A stretch of 64,000 nt of DNA, taken from assembly GCF_009768885.1 (NCBI RefSeq), contig NZ_WSQA01000007.1:62001-126000 (forward strand), written 5' to 3'. The stretch comes from Sphingobacterium humi (lineage in GTDB: Bacteria > Bacteroidota > Bacteroidia > Sphingobacteriales > Sphingobacteriaceae). This document shows, piece after piece, positions 18,100 through 26,746 of this stretch (position 1 is its first letter; every line of letters begins with the position of its first letter). Made by a program: the position numbers and the translations under genes. The notes beneath the pieces are model-generated. The model made no database searches. It saw nothing but the letters and a program-made list of their open reading frames with translations, and was not told the origin of the DNA.

Positions 18100-18741
18100 C
18101 TAATAAAAGAATTGATCTACGAAAAACCAAAGAATATCCTTATCACTTCCTAATTTCCGTTGCAAGCGCGACCAGGTTTTTGGCGCAAATTCTAGCTTAT
18201 TGCCAAAGCTATCTTCATAAGACCATTTGTTAAAAATATCTTTATCCAACCAGGCTTTATCGCCGTTTTCTTCGTATTCCCAAAAATCGAATATATTCTT
18301 TTTAATACTCGCCTTGCCACCGGTATTTATATCGGTATAATATTCATTACCGAAGATATCTACCCCCGATTCCGTTGCCTTGCCTTGATTATCCTTTACT
18401 ATTTCCTTCCCAAAAATATCAATGCTATAGCTAATTTGATAGCCTTGGTTTCGCCGATGCTGGTAAATCAATTGCTGAAACAAATGCGTCTGTTTTTTAC
18501 GGTCTTGCTGTATGCCTGGAAAATACTTATCCAAGTACCTACTTTCATAAGTCTCTTTGTTATTCCTGGAGTCGCTAAACAGTAGATCATTGAAAATATT
18601 ACGCTCCAATTTCGCCTCATAGGAACGGTCGGGACGGCTATAAACTAAGTTCCCGAAAAAATCGGGTTCTATTTGACCAGATTGCGCTGTCGCAAACTGA
18701 AAAAACAGCATGGAAAGGAGTAATAAGGCTAATTTTTGCAT
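18100..18741 (-). CDS. Secreted protein with repeated IFG/IFN-Tyr-Asp motifs, function unknown
   Basis: I do not recognise a named family. A signal peptide of about 19 residues ends ATAQ. The mature part holds at least five degenerate repeats of about 20-30 residues built on a (N/D)IF(G/N)xxxYxDxxG pattern: NIFNDLLFSD, DIFGKEIVKD, DIFGNEYYTD, NIFDFWEYEE and DIFNKWSYED. Such aromatic-acidic repeats suggest a beta-hairpin solenoid or an adhesive/surface-exposed protein. A Lys/Gln/His-rich linker (DRKKQTHLFQQ) separates repeat 1 from the others. It is monocistronic. A periplasmic or cell-surface location is inferred. Confidence 0.8.
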   Translation of the reverse strand: MQKLALLLLSMLFFQFATAQSGQIEPDFFGNLVYSRPDRSYEAKLERNIFNDLLFSDSRNNKETYESRYLDKYFPGIQQDRKKQTHLFQQLIYQHRRNQGYQISYSIDIFGKEIVKDNQGKATESGVDIFGNEYYTDINTGGKASIKKNIFDFWEYEENGDKAWLDKDIFNKWSYEDSFGNKLEFAPKTWSRLQRKLGSDKDILWFFVDQFFY

Positions 18742-18948
18742 GATTTGAGTTTATTGGTTAGAACTGAGGTATGGGTAAAAAGTTTAATTCAAACAAAAAT
18801 ATAAATAGGGTGATTTTAGTGGAAAGATGATGGGTAGTTCGGGTGTGCTTGTACTTTGAAACTTGAGGTAGCAAACGTTCGCCCTTTAGCTTCGCTATCA
18901 ATGAAATATTTATGTAAACCGTTGGTAAAAAATGCTTTAGGCATTCTT

Positions 18949-18992
18949 GATTGTATTGACGTACCAGTCGTTCGACTCCGCTCACGATGACA
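18949..18992 (+). repeat. Dispersed 44-base intergenic repeat, copy 1
   Basis: The element runs from GATTGTATTGACGTACCAG through GACTCCGCTCACGATGACA. It matches the reverse complement of 55635-55678 with one mismatch, and also the arms of the copy at 55788-55845. It contains an internal short palindrome-like GTCGTTCGAC. Confidence 0.85.
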
Positions 18993-19068
18993 AATCGATG
19001 ACAAATCGATGACAGCACGACGACAAATACAATGGCAATACCATGACAGCTCACTTTGACGGCAGGTC

Positions 19069-19110
19069 TAAATACTAACTACTAAATACTAACTACTAAA
19101 TACTAACTAC
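19069..19110. repeat. Tandem repeat, 14-base unit x3
   Basis: Three perfect head-to-tail copies of TAAATACTAACTAC occupy this stretch. There are no spacers, so it is not a CRISPR. Confidence 0.95.
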
Positions 19111-19125
19111 TCCGACCTCCCCATC

Positions 19126-19154
19126 CTCACCCCTTTCTCACCCCTTTCTCACCC
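19126..19154. repeat. Tandem repeat, 11-base unit x2.7
   Basis: The unit CTCACCCCTTT is repeated two full times and partly a third time. It is pyrimidine-only on the plus strand apart from one A per unit. Confidence 0.9.
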
Positions 19155-19309
19155 GTATCAATCCCCTTTGCAGTGGGCTGTGAAAGGAGTGTGTAAAAGA
19201 GTAGAAATGCCTTAAAGAAATGGCAAAGCAAAAGCAATAGTAAGCAATTTCTGCTTCGATAGCTGCTTTACTTAAATAGAAGTTTGATAATAAATAAAAG
19301 CTTGTAAAC

Positions 19310-19756
19310 TTACTCCGTTTGAATGCGGTCGAAGTAGGTTTTTAGGAGGCGAATCAGGCCATCGTAATATGCTGTTTCATGCACGACACCTTCATCTTTG
19401 AAGGTTTTTCTAAAATCACCAACGTCATTTGTGCTTTGCTGGGTTTCCAGGTTAATTTGGAAGTCGATGCGTTGTTCATTGGTTTTTTCAGAATGCAGAA
19501 AGAGATTGATATACAAGCGTCTTTCGCGGGCTAGAATACCTTTACCTTTGCTGATGTATTTCCATTGCTGGAAGCCTACTTCCGGGTTTAACGAAGTAAT
19601 AAAGTAATCGTTCTCCTGGGCAAATTTAAGTAACTGCTTATAGGTTTCCTCTTTGTCCATGTTCATGACCATCATTGATTTGGCCGAATGGCTTTGGGCG
19701 GTAACTAAGGAAGAATTGAACAATAGAAATAGGGCAAATAGGAAATATCGTCTCAT
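19310..19756 (-). CDS. Small secreted protein of unknown function
   Basis: I recognise no family. The start is set at the ATG at 19756 (MRRYFLFALFLLF), which gives a typical signal peptide ending VTAQ; further ATGs at 19765 and 19768 lie in the same frame. The mature part of about 125 residues is mixed alpha/beta with a charged N-terminal helix (DKEETYKQLLKFAQEND) and a C-terminal helix (YYDGLIRLLKTYFDRI). This is reminiscent of small periplasmic DUF4468-type proteins, but I cannot confirm that. It lies alone between the repeat-rich spacer and the terminator of the exopolysaccharide operon. Confidence 0.75.
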   Translation of the reverse strand: MRRYFLFALFLLFNSSLVTAQSHSAKSMMVMNMDKEETYKQLLKFAQENDYFITSLNPEVGFQQWKYISKGKGILARERRLYINLFLHSEKTNEQRIDFQINLETQQSTNDVGDFRKTFKDEGVVHETAYYDGLIRLLKTYFDRIQTE

Positions 19757-19837
19757 AAGGATCATCATTAATTTAGCGAAAAATAAGCCGGACTTGCAGA
19801 CCGTGGGTATAAGGTAAAGTTAGCAATTCAAGAGGGC

Positions 19838-19874
19838 AAAAAAAAGACTGAGAGCCGAATGCGGGCCCCCAGTC
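19838..19874 (-). terminator. Terminator of the exopolysaccharide operon
   Basis: On the minus strand an 11-bp stem with two G-U pairs (19874-19864 with 19856-19846) closes the loop CGCATTC and is followed by eight T residues (19845-19838). It lies 26 bases after the stop of the LVIVD lipoprotein gene. Confidence 0.9.
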
Positions 19875-19900
19875 CAAAATCAACCTATAAATTGGTTTGG

Positions 19901-21934
19901 TTAGTTGATTTTAATGATATTTAAACCATCCCTACCGGTCGCAACGAAAAGGATATTATTTTTTGCAACGACAAAGTTGCTGGATTCGGCTAGCTTGAAG
20001 GAGCCAACTACATTGAAGGAGTACTTATTTAAAACAATAACACCGTCGTTACCATTTGCCAGGTATACATAGCAATCGTCTACCGCTACGGCATTGGTTA
20101 ATCCGCCCGCTTTAAATACTTTAGAACCATTTACGCGGTAATCTTTTGGCACGAAAGTATTCATCTCAGCACCATCGCTCAGGCGAATTTTAGCAACGCC
20201 ACGATCACTTAATGCGAGGTATGCATATTCCTTATCCAAAGCCATGGTGTTTTTACCTTCCATCGTCACTTGCTTCAAGTTAGGATAGCGCTTTTCAATA
20301 GACCCAGAACCATCAAGTTTTGCAATACGCAAATACGCTTGCTCAGATTCTACAGCAAAAAAGGCTTGGTACAAATCGTTTTTAGCGACGTATTTTGCAC
20401 GACCATTGATGGCAATTTGATCTAATACTTCATAGGCGTTTAATACGTTCAAGCCTAATAGACCTCCTTGGTTACCACTGCTAACCACCCATAACTTGTC
20501 GTTCAATAAAACACTATTCTTAGCGGAAGTTCCAGGTAAACTACGTTGAGAAATCTGGCTTAGATCTGTTACGGCCATTGCCCCAGCTTGAATAGGTGCA
20601 TTAACCAATTTCGCACCAGATTTAGCCTGTCCGGTAGCAAATAATTTATCTGTACTTACCTCAATACCGTTAAATTCAACGGTTTTAAAGGTAGCCTGAT
20701 TAAGAAGAACTGGTGCCGTACGGTCTTTTAAATCAACAATATTGATGGCTCCATAAGGAAGATCTCCGTATAGCGAATCATTGGTATGGTAAGAGATATA
20801 AGCCATATCTTCTGCAATACGAACGTCAGTTGCACTTAAACTTACATTTTCAATTTTAGGACTACTTAACTTCCCTACCATTGTAAGCGTTAATTTCTCA
20901 TCCAAACAAACACTTGCGCCTAATGCAGGGGTACAACCGTTGGCTGGGATATAGACATTTTGATTTTTCGTTACCTCATTGGCTTTGAATTTAGCTGCAA
21001 TAGCATCTTGGTCCGCTTGAGAAACTCCTGTAAAATTAACGTCTAACAAATCGGTAAATAAGTTACCTCCGTTTAAATTACCGCGGGTAATATTTTTAAA
21101 ATCCAAACGAGCGAAGGCGTTTGTTCCACCTTGGATTTTTCCGTTGATATCAATACGGCCTCCTGTTACTTCCATGTACGATTGATCCATATTGATGATG
21201 CTGGCACTGCTGTTCATGCTTATTCCATTTTGGAATTGCAAGTGGCTGTAGTTGCTAATGCTGGAATTGATACTGTTTGTTCCGGCAAAAACTACCATAC
21301 AGTAGTTGTTGAATTTACCGCCAGAATTTAAATTCTCATGGCCTAGGAAGGTTACCTGGTTGTAGTTGTTCCATTCCCCTTGGATAGATCCTGCTTTTAA
21401 TTCAATAGCACCGTAGTTGTTAATGGTACATGCAGCATCGTTTACATTGAAGGAGTTTGGCGCAAAAGTAGCACCTGGCCCTACTTCTAATAATCCATTG
21501 CCTTGTAAATTCACATTTCCGTTAAAAGTACCCAAGACAATAATCTTTCCTTGGCCATAATTAAAGTTAATGGTTCCCGAGAAGGTTTTTCCTTTAGCCA
21601 CCACGTAGATCGGGTTTTTGCTATCCAAGGTTACCGTTTGGTTGCCTTCAATCGTTGGTCCTGTTGCCGAAGGTTGGTAATCGGCAATGGCCTTTTTGGC
21701 CATGGCTGTAGCCTTAAAACCGCTTTGGCTTGCTGCCGGTCTAACAAAGCTGATGGCTTGGTTCAAGCTGTTCATTTGCTTGGCCAAAGCCCCTTTGTCA
21801 TAGCTAATACTGGTTGTTCCATCGCTCAGGTTCATCCCGGCAGGTCCATCCGCCTGGCGAACGTCCTTCGAACAACTTGCTAATAATGCCATACTCAGTG
21901 CGATGGCGCTTACATTTTTGTACTGTTTATACAT
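19901..21934 (-). CDS. LVIVD-repeat beta-propeller lipoprotein
   Basis: A lipoprotein signal with lipobox LLASC (Cys21) anchors this 677-residue protein in a membrane, probably the outer one. Residues 95-290 are short repeated strands rich in Asn and Gly (TINNYGAIEL, WNNYNQVTFLG, FNNYCMVVFAG, ISNYSHLQFQN), which look like a beta-helix. The C-terminal 330 residues carry LVIVD-type propeller blades (YISYHTNDSLYGDLPYGAINIVDLKD region, GLLGLNVLNAYEVLDQIAI, DGVIVLNKYSFNVVGSF). The gene follows the GT2 synthase by only 28 bases and shares its terminator. A role at the surface in holding or guiding the secreted polysaccharide is therefore inferred. Confidence 0.85.
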   Translation of the reverse strand: MYKQYKNVSAIALSMALLASCSKDVRQADGPAGMNLSDGTTSISYDKGALAKQMNSLNQAISFVRPAASQSGFKATAMAKKAIADYQPSATGPTIEGNQTVTLDSKNPIYVVAKGKTFSGTINFNYGQGKIIVLGTFNGNVNLQGNGLLEVGPGATFAPNSFNVNDAACTINNYGAIELKAGSIQGEWNNYNQVTFLGHENLNSGGKFNNYCMVVFAGTNSINSSISNYSHLQFQNGISMNSSASIINMDQSYMEVTGGRIDINGKIQGGTNAFARLDFKNITRGNLNGGNLFTDLLDVNFTGVSQADQDAIAAKFKANEVTKNQNVYIPANGCTPALGASVCLDEKLTLTMVGKLSSPKIENVSLSATDVRIAEDMAYISYHTNDSLYGDLPYGAINIVDLKDRTAPVLLNQATFKTVEFNGIEVSTDKLFATGQAKSGAKLVNAPIQAGAMAVTDLSQISQRSLPGTSAKNSVLLNDKLWVVSSGNQGGLLGLNVLNAYEVLDQIAINGRAKYVAKNDLYQAFFAVESEQAYLRIAKLDGSGSIEKRYPNLKQVTMEGKNTMALDKEYAYLALSDRGVAKIRLSDGAEMNTFVPKDYRVNGSKVFKAGGLTNAVAVDDCYVYLANGNDGVIVLNKYSFNVVGSFKLAESSNFVVAKNNILFVATGRDGLNIIKIN

Positions 21935-21962
21935 TTTTATCTAGTTAATAATGTTTGCTGTT

Positions 21963-23270
21963 TTACATGCCATATTCCCGAGCTTTTTTCGAGGTCTTTA
22001 CTGGATTCCACACATCCTTATACGACTCGAAGAAAAAGAGCTCGCCCACATAGGCCATGGTTCTTACCATCCGCATATAATAACCCATGTAAAGGGGCAT
22101 AAGCGGGATATAGATAAACTTCTTTAATAAATCCTGGGGGCTATTCACCACAAATAAGGCCATGATGAACTGAACCAGGGATAGCAATAGGTAAACGGTA
22201 TACTTGAAGGGAAACCAAAACCATAAAAATTGAGGCTCCACGACAGCAATTTTTACCGTATAAAAAATCCACATAAAATCGAGCACGAAACCAAAGAATA
22301 CATTCTCGAAAAAGGCCAGTAGATTCGATAGGGAAAAGTTCCGATCGGGAAACCAGACATCCTTATGTTTGCGGATTCTGAACCGCACTAAGGATCGTGA
22401 CCAGCGTCTGCGCTGCTTGGTCAAGGCCTTCCAAGTGACTGGCACATGGGTTAGGCAAAGGGCATTTTCTTCAAATAACACCTTATAGCGAAGTTTCCGG
22501 ATTTTAACCGTGATATCACCATCCAGGCCCGGGCCAATATCCCAGCCGCCTAAACGCATTAATAATTGCTTGGGGAAGGCGCCAAAAGCACCTGATACTA
22601 TTTTATACAAGCCAAGCTTAGAAACCACCATGCGGCCTACGCTTATGGTTTGAATGTATTCCAGGAACTGCATCGTGGTGGTTAGGGAATCGTTTTCATT
22701 GCGGACAACGAGATTACCTCCAACAGCGCCTACTTTATCGTATCGATAAAAAGGAGTCAACACCTGTTCAAGGGCATCGGGTGCTAAAGAAGAATCGGCA
22801 TCTAGGTGCACGATGTATTTGCCTTTGGCATAGCGCAGCCCCATATTGGCCGCCGAGGCCTTACCACCGCGTTGTTCGCCGCGCAAGAATAAATCAATAT
22901 CTCCCTTTTTCTCCAGCGACTTCCCGATAATAGGCGTCTCATCTGTAGAGCCATCATCCACCACAATAAGCTCGAAATTTTTATAGGATTGCCTTTGAAG
23001 CGATTTTACTAATCGCGACAGATGCTTTCCTTCATTATGGCCAGGCACCAAAACCGTCACCAAGGGCATCTCTGCAAAAAGTTTCTCCCGGGCTTCTTCC
23101 CATTTTTCACGCGTCAGAATCCGGCGTGTTCTACTATATATCAGAATCAATGCTTCCAGAACCACATAGCGCGGCAGGTCTAACAAAAAGATAAACCAGG
23201 CCCATTTCCATAAGGTCTGAAAATCGACATGTGCTATTGTATATAAGTATTGGTTCCAGAAATTATCCAT
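21963..23270 (-). CDS. Processive GT2 polysaccharide synthase (cellulose/hyaluronan-synthase-like)
   Basis: This inner-membrane glycosyltransferase should polymerise an exopolysaccharide from nucleotide sugars. The GT-A domain shows VVDDGSTDE (around 103-111), the DxD-like HLDADS (157-159), the acceptor-site GLDGD (249-252) and the processive signature QRRRW (286-290). One hydrophobic N-terminal segment and three or four C-terminal ones (FVLDFMWIFYTVKIAV, YTVYLLLSLVQFIMAL, YIPLMPLYMGYYM) form the channel. No PilZ domain is present in it. It lies 3 bases after the TackOD1 gene. The sugar cannot be told from sequence. Confidence 0.93.
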   Translation of the reverse strand: MDNFWNQYLYTIAHVDFQTLWKWAWFIFLLDLPRYVVLEALILIYSRTRRILTREKWEEAREKLFAEMPLVTVLVPGHNEGKHLSRLVKSLQRQSYKNFELIVVDDGSTDETPIIGKSLEKKGDIDLFLRGEQRGGKASAANMGLRYAKGKYIVHLDADSSLAPDALEQVLTPFYRYDKVGAVGGNLVVRNENDSLTTTMQFLEYIQTISVGRMVVSKLGLYKIVSGAFGAFPKQLLMRLGGWDIGPGLDGDITVKIRKLRYKVLFEENALCLTHVPVTWKALTKQRRRWSRSLVRFRIRKHKDVWFPDRNFSLSNLLAFFENVFFGFVLDFMWIFYTVKIAVVEPQFLWFWFPFKYTVYLLLSLVQFIMALFVVNSPQDLLKKFIYIPLMPLYMGYYMRMVRTMAYVGELFFFESYKDVWNPVKTSKKAREYGM

Positions 23271-23273
23271 TCC

Positions 23274-24272
23274 TTAGCTATTTACCTCTGTTTTTATACC
23301 ATGCGCTCCATATACGTAGCGTTGAATGCCTCGCTCGGCCAAGGCATATTCATACACCTTCTTCACGACCAACTCATAGGGATCATGTTCTTTCCCGCAG
23401 TCTACACAGCAAACCCGAATCGGCGCTTCCTGAAATTTATGATTGCACTGCTGATTTTTACAGATGAATACTTTCCCGGGTTTATCATAATCAACACCTA
23501 AATTGCGTAGCGCTGTTGAGCATTTCGGGCATACCATATTATCGTGAAGCATAAAATCAGACTCCGGACCTACGTAGGCGCAACGGAAGTGATGCACTAA
23601 AGGCATGGCCTTGAGGTTATGGTTTTTGCATTTCGGGCAGATCTCGTGGTAATTCAGAAAACCCGAGTTACAGTCGCTACACAAATGTTGTGTATCGTGA
23701 TATGTACGTACGAGGAAGCCCTCTTCGGCTGCTTTTTTCAGAATTAAACGCGAATTCATATACGCGTCTTTGATATTAAAGAAAAAAGAATCAATTCGTG
23801 GATAAGCATATCCTGTTAAAGATTGATGCGATCGCAGCGGTATAATAGCACTCCCGCGAGTATAGGCCAGGTCAAAAATATATTGCAACACCCGTTCATG
23901 CTGATCCATACCCGGCAAAACCGGATTTAAAAAGCGGTTGAGGTAATAATGGACCTGATCGATCAAAGTGGCTAATTTTAAAGGACTCATTGCCTCGAAA
24001 TAACCATCTGAAAGACGCCCAATGATGGCAGCATCAACCCCTAAAAACGGTCGAATACTATCCTCCAATAAAATAGGTTTTAAGTAAACGCGTCGATCAT
24101 TAGAACGCAGCACCTGACGTAAGAACTTTTTAACCTTGCTGCCTTGGGTGCTATTCACCAACCATACATCGCCCATATCTCCAGCGGGGAGCATATCAGC
24201 ATCAATAAAGTCATTAAGCAAGAGAAACTGCTTGCCATTGATTTGTTCAATTTTTGGCTGTATTTGCATCAT
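23274..24272 (-). CDS. TackOD1 domain metal-binding (zinc-ribbon) protein
   Basis: The 332-residue protein has no signal peptide and should be cytosolic. Its C-terminal 140 residues hold five Cys pairs at 198/201, 212/215, 248/251, 271/276 and 289/292, with the segments LNYHEICPKC, VHHFRCAYVGPE, LRNLGVDYDKPG and KFQEAPIRVCCVDCG. I recognise these as the TackOD1 zinc-ribbon output domain known from archaeal and bacterial signalling proteins. The N-terminal half (residues 30-150) is receiver-like in texture but has no clear phospho-acceptor. It overlaps hlyD by 4 bases and precedes the GT2 gene by 3, so a regulatory or chaperone role for the synthase is inferred. Confidence 0.85.
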   Translation of the reverse strand: MMQIQPKIEQINGKQFLLLNDFIDADMLPAGDMGDVWLVNSTQGSKVKKFLRQVLRSNDRRVYLKPILLEDSIRPFLGVDAAIIGRLSDGYFEAMSPLKLATLIDQVHYYLNRFLNPVLPGMDQHERVLQYIFDLAYTRGSAIIPLRSHQSLTGYAYPRIDSFFFNIKDAYMNSRLILKKAAEEGFLVRTYHDTQHLCSDCNSGFLNYHEICPKCKNHNLKAMPLVHHFRCAYVGPESDFMLHDNMVCPKCSTALRNLGVDYDKPGKVFICKNQQCNHKFQEAPIRVCCVDCGKEHDPYELVVKKVYEYALAERGIQRYVYGAHGIKTEVNS

Positions 24273-25306
24273 AGATTTACCCTTCCTTTTCTAATTTTCA
24301 CCGGCATGTTACTGGCTCTTAAATCGCCCCAGGCTCCTTCCTCTAAAGGCTTTACCTCCACCACCACACCGTATTTTTCTTGATCTAGGGCGTTGAACAG
24401 AATGCGTTCTTTATCTTCACCCACGGTATACATTTTAGTGATATGCCCTTGCAACTTGCGGTTGCCATAAGGCAGCATTACCATGACCTCATCCCCTACC
24501 TTAAAGCGTTCCAGGTCGGCAAAATCAATATAGGCGCGAACCGTATAGCTGGAATCGACAATGGAGGTAATGATCTCCTGCTTATAGGCCACATCTTGTT
24601 GACGAATGCGGATCCGATCTACCAATCCCGATTTCGGAGATACATAAACCTGGGGTTTCACCTGAATGCCCGCCTTGGAAAGGGCAAGTTGATGGCCCTG
24701 CCCTGCCAAGCGTTGCAATTGCGCTAACTCGCCCTGTAGGGCTTGCATTTCTGCTTGGTAGGCATTTACCTGAAATTGGATATCGTCTATGGTTCGTTCG
24801 ATTGTGCTTAATTCTCCTGTTTGCAACACCCCGAGGTAAACCAAGTCCTGTTTTCGTATAAATTCCTGTTGCCAATATTGCAGTCGTTTTTGTGCTTCCT
24901 TGCGCAGCAGTTTCCGCTTAATCAGCTGACCTTGTACCGCAATCAGGTTTCCGGCATTGCCATTCGCCTTCATTTCCACTTCCAAGGAGTCGCGGGTTTG
25001 CCCTTGATTGTCTAGGCGATATTCTTCATAGAAAAACAAGGTGTCACCGGCTTTCACGGAAGCTCCTTCCTTGGTTTCTATAGACAATAAGCGGATATCC
25101 TGCATGAATTTCACATCGAACTGATCGCTGTAAAGCACACCATCGGCCGAGAAAAAAATCCAGGGCCAGGTAATGTATTTTAAAAAGGATAATAGCAACA
25201 CAGCCAATACCGACAAGTAGAGCCAACGATCCCATCTTGCTTTCTTTTTGGGTTCGGCCACTACGGGTTCAAAAGACTCCATCGGCTGGTTATAAGATAT
25301 TTTCAT
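24269..25306 (-). CDS. HlyD-family membrane fusion protein
   Basis: This periplasmic adaptor should link the inner-membrane synthase to the TolC-like channel. A cytosolic tail rich in Lys precedes one membrane helix (LYLSVLAVLLLSFLKYITW, about residues 29-47). Next come a lipoyl/barrel-sandwich half, a long coiled coil (about 90-200, Gln/Leu/Arg rich) and the second half with VSPKSGLVDRIRIRQQDVAYKQE. A beta-barrel (VGDEVMVMLPYGNRKLQGHI) closes the protein. The topology resembles the Alg44/HlyD adaptors of exopolysaccharide exporters. It starts 41 bases after the TolC-like gene ends. Confidence 0.9.
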   Translation of the reverse strand: MKISYNQPMESFEPVVAEPKKKARWDRWLYLSVLAVLLLSFLKYITWPWIFFSADGVLYSDQFDVKFMQDIRLLSIETKEGASVKAGDTLFFYEEYRLDNQGQTRDSLEVEMKANGNAGNLIAVQGQLIKRKLLRKEAQKRLQYWQQEFIRKQDLVYLGVLQTGELSTIERTIDDIQFQVNAYQAEMQALQGELAQLQRLAGQGHQLALSKAGIQVKPQVYVSPKSGLVDRIRIRQQDVAYKQEIITSIVDSSYTVRAYIDFADLERFKVGDEVMVMLPYGNRKLQGHITKMYTVGEDKERILFNALDQEKYGVVVEVKPLEEGAWGDLRASNMPVKIRKGRVNL

Positions 25307-25347
25307 ATTTCAAAGGATAAGCCTCTGCAAGCAGGCCTATTTCCGTT

Positions 25348-26667
25348 TTAACTGTTAATAAAATTGGCACTTACATAAGTATCGATAAGCTGTTGGCGCG
25401 CATCGCTCATCTCCAGCAGTTTCAATACATAATGGTCGAGCATTTCAATAAATTTCAGGGGGCTTTTTGCTTCCCCAGCTTTTGCAGGTTTCACTAATTC
25501 TTCCTGCAGGTTAAAAGCAAGCAACCTTATTTCGGCCGCTAGCATCTGCTTCTTTTGCTGGGCCAACAGTACCTTTCGCTTCCACTCCACTTGCTGCCAG
25601 GATTCCTGTAAATGCTGTTCCTCAAAATGGCGGAGCTCCTCTTGTTGCAAAATCTGAAAGCGCTGTTTGGCGATACTTTCTCCAAATTTCAAAGGCACCG
25701 ATAAGCTGGCTCCGATACTGGCAAAACTGCGATCGCCGGTCTCCACACCGTTGTAATAATTATAACGCAACTTCACCCGCAGGCTCATCCGGTCAGCATT
25801 TGATTTGGATTTCACTTCCTGATCAAAGGCTTGCTTACGGATCAATAAATCTCGTTGCTGATCGATATAACTGGAATCCGCCTGCAATAAAGTGGAGAAA
25901 TCAAGCAAATCTGTGTTACTTATTTGTTGATAGGCCTGCAATTGAGGAAACTGATAGCTTTGGAAAAAACCTTGCAAAGATTCTTGCCAATACCGGGTTT
26001 GGGCCAAAGCAGTCTCTGCAGCTAGCTGCTCGGCCTGGCTGATTAATTGCTGCTGGTATAGGGTCTTCTTAAAGTTGGCTTGTAGGCTGCGTAATTGCAA
26101 CAGCTTATCGACAAGATTTAAGCGTTGCGCATCAAACAGAATTTGAAGGGCTAATTTCTGCTGTTTCAAATTAGGAATACGCTGTTCCTGTTGTTTCGCT
26201 GCTTGCAATAATTGCAGTTCGGTACGCAGGTTTTTCTCATCTTCCAGGCGTTTTTTCAAACTTCCCTCACCGAGCACTGCCCAATCGAGCCCGGTTGCTA
26301 AACGGGTTTGGAAATAAAGGTCTTCCTGCTCGGCAATGCCGGGTTTAAAGTTATGTGTGGCATCGCTCACCCATTTCAATCCGATATCGCCGGTTGGTTT
26401 CAGGGTCGCTATTGCATAGGATTTGTCAACATCAGTTGCCCCTTCAAAAAGGTTTTGATCTCGCAAGAATGCTTTTAGCAATTCGATATCCAGTGGGCTT
26501 TCTTCCTGTTGTTTTAGCTGCTTCCACATACCTTCACTAAAGGCATAGGCTTCCTGCAGCTGCCCTTTCGCGGCTTGTAATTTGGGACTCGCCTCTTGCT
26601 GTTGGCCTAATAAAGGAAAAGCAGCAAAGAGATTAATCCCGAACAGGAAGTAAACAAAGCATTTCAT
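25348..26667 (-). CDS. TolC-like outer-membrane efflux protein
   Basis: A signal peptide (MKCFVYFLFGINLFAAFPLLGQ) leads into a helix-rich, Gln/Leu/Glu-rich protein of 439 residues with repeated coiled-coil segments. It has a beta-strand stretch MSLRVKLRYNYYNGVETGDRSFASIGASLSVPLKFGE typical of the second half of TolC family members. Similarity is to the fold pattern rather than to specific motifs, and the sequence is divergent. As first gene of the operon it should provide the outer-membrane exit duct for the polysaccharide made by the GT2 synthase. Confidence 0.82.
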   Translation of the reverse strand: MKCFVYFLFGINLFAAFPLLGQQQEASPKLQAAKGQLQEAYAFSEGMWKQLKQQEESPLDIELLKAFLRDQNLFEGATDVDKSYAIATLKPTGDIGLKWVSDATHNFKPGIAEQEDLYFQTRLATGLDWAVLGEGSLKKRLEDEKNLRTELQLLQAAKQQEQRIPNLKQQKLALQILFDAQRLNLVDKLLQLRSLQANFKKTLYQQQLISQAEQLAAETALAQTRYWQESLQGFFQSYQFPQLQAYQQISNTDLLDFSTLLQADSSYIDQQRDLLIRKQAFDQEVKSKSNADRMSLRVKLRYNYYNGVETGDRSFASIGASLSVPLKFGESIAKQRFQILQQEELRHFEEQHLQESWQQVEWKRKVLLAQQKKQMLAAEIRLLAFNLQEELVKPAKAGEAKSPLKFIEMLDHYVLKLLEMSDARQQLIDTYVSANFINS

Positions 26668-26746
26668 GGTAGGATGCGTGAGATAATAAAAAGTGTGATT
26701 TTACTAATATGTGAAGAGCTACCTAAAAATCAAAAATAGGGCAACT

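Larger units (their letters stand above)
18742..19309. other. Repeat-rich intergenic spacer without a supported gene
   Basis: This 568-base spacer holds one copy of a dispersed 44-base element (18949-18992), a short duplication of ATCGATGACAA just after it, three perfect copies of a 14-base unit (19069-19110) and nearly three copies of an 11-base unit (19126-19154). Frames across it are low-complexity and cross the repeats, so I annotate no gene. It resembles the spacer at 55.6-56.0 kb, which carries the same dispersed element. Confidence 0.6.

Noticed and set aside
18758-19054. A 98-residue minus-strand frame in the repeat-rich spacer
   Set aside because: It crosses the dispersed 44-base repeat, has low-complexity sequence and shows no start context, domain or sensible composition.
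19069-19154. Tandem repeats considered as a CRISPR array
   Set aside because: Units are 14 and 11 bases and directly adjacent; there are no spacers and no cas genes in the window.
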